The notes beneath the pieces were generated by a model, which saw only the letters and a program-made list of their open reading frames with translations, had not been told where the DNA came from and did no database searches. The position numbers and the translations under genes were made by a program. DNA of 64,000 nucleotides from Ischnura elegans (lineage: Eukaryota; Arthropoda; Insecta; Odonata; Coenagrionidae), in assembly GCF_921293095.1 (NCBI RefSeq), contig NC_060253.1, positions 95,931,073-95,995,072 of the forward strand, read 5' to 3'. Positions 59,501 to 64,000 of the stretch are shown here, in pieces (position 1 is the first letter of the stretch; each line of letters opens with the position of its first letter).

Positions 59501-62500
59501 AAAATTTGTTAATGTACACCACCCTTAGATATCATTGATATTAGGGATGGTCGGATCGGATACCTTAGATCCAAATATCGGCAGATATTGCCCTTCACTG
59601 GATACTTAAGATCCAAATTTGCTGAAGATATCAGATCTGGATCCAAAATTTTAAATAAATGCTTCAGTGAATGCAGCGTTCCATAGGAGAGAGTGAGAAG
59701 AGTTCTGATCCTCTATTCACATGTGCCGCTGCTCTACGATGCTGGTCAAGCTACTTACGAACCATTTTTTTTTAATCTCTCGTAGGGGTTATGCTACAAT
59801 TTTCAGGCATGGAAAATTTTAAGGCAATATGCAACAGGCACACAGTGTGACTCTTCCCAAGAGATTGGAAAACCTTCAAGGGAATCTCAGTGCCGTAGGA
59901 TAATAACCACCTCAAAAGTAACTATGTTGCAGAATTCAGAAAACCACTCTCAGCCCTCCATCAGCCCGTGCCTCTAATATAATCACACAGACCATAAATC
60001 ATTGTCCTCGCAGGAAAATATGAAGTTATACGAGAACAATCAAAGCGTGTTTCATCCCTACCCTGTATCATCAACCGACCTCTTTCGGCCTACCTGCTTC
60101 AATTCTCCGTTTCTGGAGAATAAATGTTAGGAGTTCTGGGCCCAAAGTTATCTCAATAGCTTTGGCAATTCGATGGCATGCTCTAAATTAAAAAAAAAGA
60201 ATGAGGCCAAAGATGACACATTTCTGACGATAATTTAGTTTTTTACAGCTCTAAGTCATTGCCACTAAGTTTTCTAGTTACAACTAGACTACACTAATAT
60301 TCAACATCGTCCAAACAGCACAATTAAAAAAAAGCATAGCAATAGCCCTCTCGTACAAGTAGAGACGGACAGGGAACGCCAACTGCTTATATCTCGTAGC
60401 TCGCCCGGCTTCGCTTTGAAGGCAAGGACATCTCAAAATAGCAAGATCTGACTCTTTCTTCCTTGACTCCCTCATTCGTAGTCTCGTTGCTTGACGGAGG
60501 GATCGCACTCCTTCCCCTTAGCCTCGCTTTTACGTGCTTCTGTATCCACCCCTTCCTCTCTAGATCGCTGCGCGGTCGTCTTGTTCTATTCCCGCGCCTC
60601 GTCACACATGAAGTCAATATTGTTTATAACGTTGTCAATTATGTTGCAGATTGCACATTTGTAATTTAATTTAATGATATATTGATAAAAATTTATTTCA
60701 CTATGTGAAAACATTTTTATCGAGATAAGGAGAGCTCATTATATGCCATCTACATGCACTGCGGCATGAAACTATCGCGAGGAGCAAATCCACCTCACCA
60801 CAACTGAAGCATTTACGGGTGAAACACAAGTCAACATGTAATGAGAAAGTGACAAAATACAAGGGAAACGTGCATGAGGAAAATTAGAAAATATAAATAG
60901 CAATCGAATTTACCGTGAAGAAACTTGAATAGTTACTTTGCTTTATAGCAGGCAATTAAAAATGCATTTGGATCCAAAAATATCCGAAGATCCGACATGT
61001 GAAATAAAGTATCCGAATCTGAAAAAAATCCTGGATTCGTCCATCCCTAATAAATATTTAAACCCATATTTTGTATACCCTGGTACTAAAATTGTGGAAA
61101 ATAGAAAAGAAATATGTTTTCAGGAATGATCTGCGTTTAGCCTTCGGATCATCTTGATTTAGTTTTTTATTTATGTATGGACACTTGAAACATTTATTGA
61201 TATTGAACAATGAACATATGGTAACTTTTTCAAAAAGTTGCCCCTCCCCGAGCCACCTCCAGAACCGATGTAGTTCCTTTGCTTTGTTAAGTTCAAAATG
61301 CTATTATTTTTAATTAAGAGTAATTTTGAGCGCTAAAGTAAACTCCTGATTAACCGGGTTAATTTTTGGGAGAGGCAGCTTGAATAATCAGAGTACATGG
61401 ACAATTAAAATTTCTTTTTCGTTTGTTATAATGTTGATAATTTATGTAAATCAAACAATATATTTGCATGCACATTCACTAATTGTAGGATGTTTCAAGG
61501 ACTCATTGAGAGCTTTCTTTGCATCACCGGAGATCTTTTTAGGGGTGATAATGTCATTGCACTCATATTCCCACAGCTCCATATACTCCAGTAAACTGTC
61601 TATGCGAGCAAGTCGATACTTCCACTGCAAAAACGCTCAACAATAGCCCATTGAGTCAAATCATCTCATCTAGCACTACTAGATGAGCGGATTGGATTCG
61701 GTGGGTTATTGTTGAGCGTTTGTGCAGTTGAGGTATCGAAGTGCCTGGCTATGACTCATGCGATCTCTACCTCCTCTGCTTCCACTTTCCCCTTTGCCTT
61801 CGCTTCCACTGCTCCCTTCCTCTCCCATGTGACCATGACTAGACTCAATCTGAAAGATGTGCTTACACTTTCGTAGGTTACATTTTCGTAATTTACAGTT
61901 GAATGCATCGAAGAATTTTAAAATCAGTTAATAGTTTTTTTCCACCACTCATTGTCTTCTGCAATACTAGAGTGGATGTCCAAATAAACTTGAAATATTC
62001 CATGTCAACAATTAAATAAAATAATTACATGTTACAAAGGGAATTTTAATGGAAACAATAGGCCTCGTAGATTCTTGCATAAAAATATGATAACCTGGTG
62101 TTTTTGCGTTTCATTTTATTTTTTGCAAAGAACACAGAAAACATCAAGGGAGGGTTTGTGCACAGATAATCCCTGCATGGTTAATCAGGAGTTTATTCTA
62201 GTGTTGAACAGATGATGGAATAAAAAAATTAAATTCTTATCTAAATTATAAATGAAAATTCTGAAATATGATGAAATTATTTGCTAATGTTTCATTTTAG
62301 ATGATAGAAGTGAGTAATACCTATTGTTCAATAACTTGATCTATTGAATTCATGTGCTGTGCAAGAATGAATTGGAAGCATACCATAAAGTTTTGTAACT
62401 AATTTAGGAAAAGCTGCACATTTATAAAAATAATTATAAAATCATTTTTGTCCATACGAATCATTTAAAAATTGTTTCTTATTATATTTTCTGTTATTTT

Positions 62501-62956
62501 AATTTTCAATTGGCCCATAGCACTAGTGTATAGTTTGGCTTAATTGTCATGTTGTCATTAAGACAAATGTCATTAAGTGTTTTCTCCGGTGTTATTTCTT
62601 TTTTCTATAAACATCTTGATTTTTTTTATATACCTAGTGATTTTGGTACGAATATTTTGCAATAGCCATCTTTATCCTAACCAAAGTGATTGCTCATTCC
62701 ATTTTTTCGTGGAATAATCCATTAATTGTTATTTTCTTTTTCTAGGGAGTTCCTGCGGGTGCTGGCCATGTTTAATAAGCCTATAGTAGCTGGAGTACAT
62801 GGTGCTACTGTTGGACTTGGTGTGACTATGTTGCCATTTTTTGATGTTGTGTATGCCAGTGACAAGGCCACTTTTCACGCACCCTATGCACGTCTTGGCC
62901 AAATCCCAGAAGGTGCTGCTGTTCTGACTCTTCCACTTATGCTTGGGAATGCTGTG
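23110..62956 (+). CDS. CDYL: CDYL-like chromatin protein with C-terminal enoyl-CoA hydratase-fold domain (3' end outside window)
   Basis: Exons 23110-23562, 28895-31598, 58890-59125, 59216-59391 and 62746-62956 join with matching phases (0, 1, 0, 2), giving about 1260 residues so far. The N-terminal 1050 residues are low-complexity, basic and Ser/Pro-rich, with an AT-hook (KRKRGRPSN, about residue 401), a repeated EKL-DEG motif (about 523-586) and a basic helical stretch (about 640-660). From about residue 1100 it enters the crotonase fold: [51 protein letters not shown]. This order matches vertebrate CDYL, whose ECH-like domain binds CoA and which acts as a chromatin corepressor. No chromodomain is visible in these exons. 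The second ATG (23122) has the better Kozak context; TGA directly precedes the first. The closest alternative is an ECI paralogue fused to a new N-terminus. Confidence 0.85.
23563..25470. other. Intron of the CDYL-like gene, left part
   Basis: CpG-poor, AT-rich sequence (no CpG at all between 24001 and 24300). No exon, RNA or repeat recognised. Confidence 0.4.
25471..26137. mobile_element. CpG-rich TIR element with TA target site
   Basis: The ends are ATAGGGTAGTTTCCTTCATC and the inverse of ATAGGGTGGTTTCCTATTAT, flanked by TA (25469-25470 and 26138-26139), as in Tc1/mariner-type elements. The interior holds many CpGs (GTCGCGTTTTCGCGCGC near 25990) while the surrounding intron has almost none, which suggests recent insertion. 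No transposase is seen. Confidence 0.68.
26138..27730. other. Intron of the CDYL-like gene, middle part
   Basis: AT-rich, CpG-poor sequence. Nothing coding or repetitive that I can support. Confidence 0.35.
27731..27910. repeat. Foldback hairpin with hammerhead-like core
   Basis: Left arm CTAAGTGAAGAGTTCTTGGG to CAGGAACTGCATAA; right arm is its inverse with about 15% mismatch (GGATCGCATACAGGTCAGGA versus GGATCGCCACCGGGTCAGGA). Between them the minus strand reads CTGAGGA, one extra base, a stem GATGGCC-loop-GGGCATC, then GAAAC. This matches the layout of the 2931-3102 hairpin, though the arms are diverged. It is probably a fossil end of a Penelope-like retroelement. Confidence 0.65.
28895..31598 (+). 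CDS. CDYL: CDYL-like large second coding exon
   Basis: 2704 nt, from acceptor tatctttcacag (phase 0) to donor GCA A|gtaagt (phase 1). It encodes about 901 residues: poly-basic patches (KKIKKENARKRRSARL), an AT-hook (KKRKRGRPSNAEILARL near nt 29640), two EKL-DEG repeats (near 30020 and 30140), a charged helical run (KRKQEIERKRMLDEKKRQLF) and a Ser tract (RHSSSSSFSSRSSSP). There is no enzymatic domain. Many nuclear-localisation-like patches fit a chromatin protein. Reading through the donor would stop after six more codons at 31618. Confidence 0.88.
32275..32457 (+). CDS. CDYL: Candidate cassette exon: duplicated AT-hook segment
   Basis: Bases 32283-32505 are about 91% identical by eye to 29590-29812 of the large exon, including KRKRGRPSNAEILARL and SSSFSPVAKAETRNSS. 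The copy stays open throughout. An acceptor (gctttgttgagcag) precedes it. The donor TATG|GTGAGT arose where the parent has TCTGGCGAGT. The exon so defined is 183 nt, starts and ends in phase 1, and therefore fits between the large exon (ends phase 1) and the 58890 exon, adding 61 residues with a second AT-hook. Alternatively it is an inert partial duplication. RNA evidence is needed to choose. Confidence 0.5.
35988..36159. mobile_element. Truncated Harbinger-like MITE copy
   Basis: Matches the 235-bp family from GGTGGAACGGAACATGTACG through GGTGGGTGGTTATACGGTGC to the right end (CAGCCAGGTC). About 55-60 bp of the left end is missing and the last bases are altered. No target duplication can be scored. 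Confidence 0.7.
38085..38170 (-). mobile_element. tRNA-derived SINE fragment, family C
   Basis: The minus strand reads ATCGGGAGATCCGGGTTCGA then ATCCCGGC, a B box identical in layout to the copies near 50 kb. Only the B-box half is convincing. Confidence 0.5.
39799..39986 (+). mobile_element. tRNA-derived SINE, family B
   Basis: Starts TCGGGAGCGTGGTGGCCTAG with an A box (TGGCCTAGTGAGTAG), then B box GGGTTCGAATCTC, then a tRNA-unrelated body. It is a related copy of the 19712-19898 SINE. A Harbinger-like MITE begins four bases after it. Confidence 0.75.
39990..40224. mobile_element. Harbinger-like MITE copy, 235 bp
   Basis: The ends are AGGCCTGGTTACACGATAC and the inverse of AGGCCCGGTTGCAAGATAA, flanked by TCA on both sides (39987-39989 and 40225-40227). 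It is in opposite orientation to the 18.9 and 19.4 kb copies. The right inverted repeat is diverged. Confidence 0.82.
41310..42256 (+). mobile_element. LINE fragment, 3' part of reverse-transcriptase ORF
   Basis: Plus-strand translation shows LINE palm/thumb words: INLKKEVLVCSKRK, then EVKYSCYLSCRVINDGRSYK, EIVSRIALAKKAFHKKRSLL and RMMKNKWMDRV, and after an interruption DNLIGHT, KIIVEG and KPRMSNIEQVMKDLKQKNY. The element ends in TGATGATGATTATGA, like the short-repeat tails of RTE-type LINEs. It is 5'-truncated, with stops and frame breaks. A solo LTR (41741-41975) interrupts it. Confidence 0.75.
41741..41975 (+). mobile_element. Solo LTR, probably Ty1/copia-like (fossil)
   Basis: A 235-bp sequence starting TGTTGGGATTTCAGCC and ending AAAACAGCA, with TG...CA ends and a perfect 5-bp direct repeat CTAAG on each side (41736-41740 and 41976-41980). 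It sits within the LINE fragment, and LINE homology resumes right after it. The TGTTGG start is common in copia-type LTRs. No internal region remains, so this is a recombination remnant. The intact duplication suggests it is fairly young. Confidence 0.72.
42257..44263. other. Intronic sequence, no feature recognised
   Basis: Part of the CpG-rich block, with no ORF or repeat that I can support. Confidence 0.3.
44264..44674. mobile_element. TIR element with TTA target site
   Basis: The ends are AGCCTAAATCACACGATAAT and the inverse of AGCCTGAATCACATGATCAT, each leading into TTCCGTCCC. TTA lies on both sides (44261-44263 and 44675-44677). The 411-bp interior has several GGGACGG/CCGTCCC words and can fold on itself. 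The 3-bp TNA duplication again points to a Harbinger-type MITE, of a different family from the 235-bp one. Confidence 0.75.
45530..45757 (+). repeat. Dispersed repeat, copy 1 of an inverted pair
   Basis: It begins CAACCAATG, then AAGTTCATGACCCCCTTC, AGAGATTTT, AAATGAAACAAT and CACGTTTT, and ends TTCGTTTCTGCGCCGTGTTT before ACAAATGACGCA. The same words in the same order occur on the minus strand at 52750-53062, where the element is about 80 bp longer. The family is unknown. Confidence 0.6.
45760..49949. other. Intronic sequence, no feature recognised
   Basis: CpG-rich intron. ORFs at 46237-46617 and 47542-47952 are open for 127 and 137 codons but have no recognisable domain or flanking splice logic, and are treated as chance. 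Confidence 0.3.
49950..50050 (-). mobile_element. tRNA-derived SINE fragment, family C-like
   Basis: The minus strand shows A box TAGCTTAACTGGTTTAAGC and B box GGTTTGAATCCTGG separated by AATCGGGGGATCA. It is close in design to the two plus-strand copies just to the right. No cloverleaf closes, so it is not called a tRNA gene. Confidence 0.6.
50115..50215 (+). mobile_element. tRNA-derived SINE fragment, family C
   Basis: TGGTAGCATACCTGGACGG (A box), ATCGGGAGATCCGGGTTCGT (B box), then ATGAATTTTTCATGGCGAAT. The second half matches the 50415 copy (ATGATTTTTTCACGGCGAAT), which defines a family with a shared tRNA-unrelated tail. Confidence 0.7.
50415..50520 (+). mobile_element. tRNA-derived SINE fragment, family C
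   Basis: GTAAATAGCAGCATACCTGA, ATCGGGAGATCCGGTTCGAA and CACGGCGAATCTCATCCTTG align with the copy 300 bp upstream. Same strand, moderately diverged. Confidence 0.7.
52134..52185. repeat. Two-copy 26-bp tandem repeat
   Basis: TTCGAGTAAATTCATTTTAT followed by aaggca, then repeated once with a single base change (caggca). A minor, recent-looking duplication. Confidence 0.85.
52750..53062 (-). repeat. Dispersed repeat, copy 2 of an inverted pair
   Basis: The minus strand gives CAACCAATG, AAGTTCATGACCCCCTTC, AGAGATTTT, AAATGAAACAAT, CACGTTTT and TTCGTTTCTGCGCCATGTT, collinear with 45530-45757. The two copies are about 7 kb apart in opposite orientation. Confidence 0.6.
53590..53896 (-). mobile_element. 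tRNA-derived SINE, family D
   Basis: The minus strand starts GATCGGGTTGGTGCGGTGGC, then a B box (GGGTTCAAATCCCGG), then CAGAGACTGCCCGATCCCTG, and ends near GGTCGCCTCC, about 300 bp. A close copy in opposite orientation lies at 54850-55137. The pair flanks a reverse-transcriptase fragment. Confidence 0.82.
53905..54240 (+). mobile_element. Penelope-like reverse-transcriptase fragment
   Basis: The translated plus strand contains YKQCDGLAIGSPLSPLLADL followed by YRDNFEKTL, the fingers/palm signature of Penelope-like reverse transcriptases. Weaker palm and thumb similarity follows (SFRNFLNGM, then LNFFEITISKAVDQKLNS). Only this short piece of the retroelement is present, and it is not intact. 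It is bounded by two family D SINEs in inverted orientation. Confidence 0.68.
54850..55137 (+). mobile_element. tRNA-derived SINE, family D
   Basis: GGGTTCAAATCCCGGCGGTG forms the B box, then CAGAGACTGCCCGATCCCTG, CGTGGTCCCCTTGG and CTCGGCTATCAGTCACCTCC match the 53.6-kb copy throughout. The head before the B box is degraded. Confidence 0.82.
55500..57171. mobile_element. Non-autonomous hAT-type DNA transposon, copy 2
   Basis: Same ends and interior as copy 1, including both 280-bp internal units (starting near 55839 and 56119). It is flanked by its own perfect 8-bp duplication GTTAATAA (55492-55499 and 57172-57179). Identity to copy 1 is very high by eye, roughly 96%, so both insertions are recent. 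No transposase. It lies in the giant CDYL-like intron. Confidence 0.9.
57575..58110. repeat. Degenerate tandem array, about 120-bp period
   Basis: The phrase TTGAACTGGAAGTGA, with variants, recurs at about 57575, 57697, 57823, 57932 and 58091. In most units it is followed by ATATAGC-like words and a TATTAAACT or TAATAAG segment. Units are heavily diverged, so this is an old array. Confidence 0.6.
58335..58616. mobile_element. Short MITE-like repeat, copy 2
   Basis: CACATTCAGCACGGAGCACG on the left and ATTGAATGTT on the right, with TTAA directly after. Long stretches match 8769-9083 (CTTCCCTCTTTCGACCCGTG, GAACGGAAGTTATGGCACGA). It lacks about 30 bp present in copy 1. Confidence 0.6.
58890..59125 (+). 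CDS. CDYL: CDYL-like third coding exon
   Basis: Acceptor tttcgcttcag|GC completes a Ser codon begun by the large exon (A + GC). It encodes a basic linker (NVAQKHKKKPNSKMGK) and the first strands of the crotonase fold (YNYKEICLRRHENFVQLILT). It ends SLNVQ|gttggt in phase 0. Confidence 0.85.
59216..59391 (+). CDS. CDYL: CDYL-like fourth coding exon
   Basis: Acceptor tttttgattcag, phase 0, to donor CTG AA|gtgagt, phase 2. It encodes VLHEFRDALQQLRRDECCRV then VLVTSTGSSFCQGLDLHSLL, the first oxyanion-hole segment. The human CDYL counterpart reads GSVFCCGLDF. Only 90 bp separate it from the previous exon. Confidence 0.92.
59542..61049. mobile_element. Diverged hAT-type element related to the two full copies
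   Basis: The ends are TAGGGATGGTCGGATCGGAT and the inverse of TAGGGATGGACGAATCC. The flanks ATTGATAT and ATAAATAT agree at 6 of 8 positions. The subterminal regions repeat GATCC and ATATC words. The interior around 59880-60130 aligns with one internal unit of the 686 and 55500 copies (GCCGTAGGAT, ACGAGAACAAT, CGTGTTTCA, CTACCTGCTTC). No transposase. It lies in the intron before the 62746 exon. Confidence 0.72.
61341..62193. mobile_element. pogo-like TIR element with internal hairpin
   Basis: Perfect 15-bp inverted ends AACTCCTGATTAACC, flanked by TA (61339-61340 and 62194-62195). A 133-bp imperfect palindrome lies inside (61610-61742; arms GTCGATACTTCCACTGC and the inverse of TCGATACCTCAACTGC). 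No transposase seen. Confidence 0.7.
62746..62956 (+). CDS. CDYL: CDYL-like fifth coding exon (last in window)
   Basis: Acceptor ctttttctag|G completes the Lys codon, then EFLRVLAMFNKPIVAGVHGA then [40 protein letters not shown] and TLPLMLGNAV, ending phase 0 at GTG|gtcagt. The Glu in PEG occupies the catalytic position of ECI-type isomerases. The rest of the domain (about 100 residues) should lie beyond the window. Confidence 0.9.
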
Positions 62957-64000
62957 GTCAGTACCCATCTTATTCTCAGTTGTTCTTTATATGATGGTTG
63001 TGCCAAAATTGCCTTCAACCATATTTTTTTCTTTAGTACATATCTTCATATCATCAATTTTGTTTTACTGGGATTTTTCTATTGCCTCTGGGACCAGAAA
63101 ATTCTTTGTTTGTTCACATTGTTCAATATAGGATACTTTGTGCTACATTCTTCAAGGTTGCACTTCATGCTATAGCACAAGTTGAAATTCCTGGAATTTT
63201 TTACTTTTTTGCTTGTATTTTAGGTCCGTGAACCATTTCACAGCCAGCCCATTTTGGGTGGGATTATAAAGAGTGCCTTTGTTATTTTCCAGAATTTGCA
63301 AGATTTTAGATTTTAAATTATTATAATTACATACTTAATTTTATCAAATGCAGCTAGTTTTTTTTTAAAAGGTTAAAGATATATTATGAGCTTCGAACCA
63401 TATATGGGCTATGGGATGGTATTAATGAGACAGCAGCCAGTGAAATAGCTGCAATCATGAAATAAAATAAATGGTTAAAGTCAGGCCAATATACAGTAGA
63501 ACTTGTTAGGTACGTTTCGGAGGGGACCACAAAAAATGAACGTGCTATCCAGAAAACATGCTAACCAGGCAGGTAGATAATAGCAATGATTGGTTGTTGC
63601 ACTCAGTGGAAAAGTTGTCATGATTACAATTTTGGAAGGTCTCGTACGGCCGCCTTCCTGAACTCTTTCCACGTTGAAAATCAAGAAAATGAGCACTGCA
63701 TTGCAAAATCAGTACCACGTGAATGAAAACCACAATGTTTCATAGATTTCCCTGGGACAATTATGCAAAAACAGGACATTTCTCCCGTGATTTGTCATTT
63801 CTGAGTGTTAAGAGGACAAGTTATGCTAAGTAATTTCTTCTTTCTCACAGCTTACTCGGAGAATATGATGATAACTCAGAGTATATCATTTGGTTGTTTT
63901 AAAACATAATAAAAATTGGCAAAACTTTATTTGCCATAGCTTCTGGCAACCGCCTTACACATTCTATCTTGGAATGAAACCATATTGATTGTTGTTTCGA
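62957..64000. other. Intron running out of the window, with a possible pogo-like end
   Basis: No exon for the remainder of the ECH domain is visible. TA followed by CAGTAGAACTTGTTAGG at 63492 resembles the left end of a pogo-like element; its partner end was not found before the window closes. Confidence 0.4.

Overview
The window is animal nuclear DNA, most likely from an arthropod and probably an insect with a large, repeat-rich genome. Exons are split by long AT-rich introns with GT-AG sites. The repeats are DNA transposons, tRNA-derived SINEs, a LINE, a Penelope-like fragment and one solo LTR. I see no prokaryotic features, rRNA genes, free-standing tRNA genes or CRISPR arrays. I cannot name the species.

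Two genes can be built exon by exon with matching splice phases. On the minus strand (9.6-20.6 kb) is a complete six-coding-exon gene for a 257-residue peroxisomal enoyl-CoA delta-isomerase of the ECI2 type, ending in a PTS1-like NKL. On the plus strand, starting at about 23.1 kb and leaving the window after 63 kb, is a chromodomain-Y-like (CDYL-type) gene. It has a long basic, Ser-rich, AT-hook-bearing N-terminal region (exons at 23.1 and 28.9-31.6 kb). A 27-kb intron then leads to exons for a C-terminal enoyl-CoA hydratase/isomerase-fold domain (58.9, 59.2 and 62.7 kb). The two genes are head to head across about 2.3 kb of CpG-rich DNA. CDYL is thought to derive from an ECI2-like ancestor, and human ECI2 and CDYL also lie near each other on 6p25, so this may be a remnant of an ancient local duplication.

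Layout: 0-2.5 kb, a possible exon of an unidentified plus-strand gene split by a hAT element; 2.9-9.1 kb, a cluster of transposons (a foldback hairpin, a pogo-like element, a 3.3-kb long-TIR TTAA-flanked transposon with transposase remnants, and a MITE); 9.6-20.9 kb, the ECI2-like gene with introns full of MITEs and SINEs; 20.7-23.1 kb, the shared upstream region; 23.1-31.6 kb, the 5' half of the CDYL-like gene; 31.6-58.9 kb, its giant intron; 58.9-63 kb, the start of its ECH domain, with two further DNA elements in the next intron.

The giant intron holds the most unusual features. A 223-bp copy of the AT-hook segment of the upstream exon sits at 32.3 kb. It has an acceptor, a consensus donor and a length and phase that would allow in-frame splicing as a 61-codon cassette exon. 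Just beyond it begins a roughly 21-kb block rich in CpG, unlike the CpG-poor DNA on either side.
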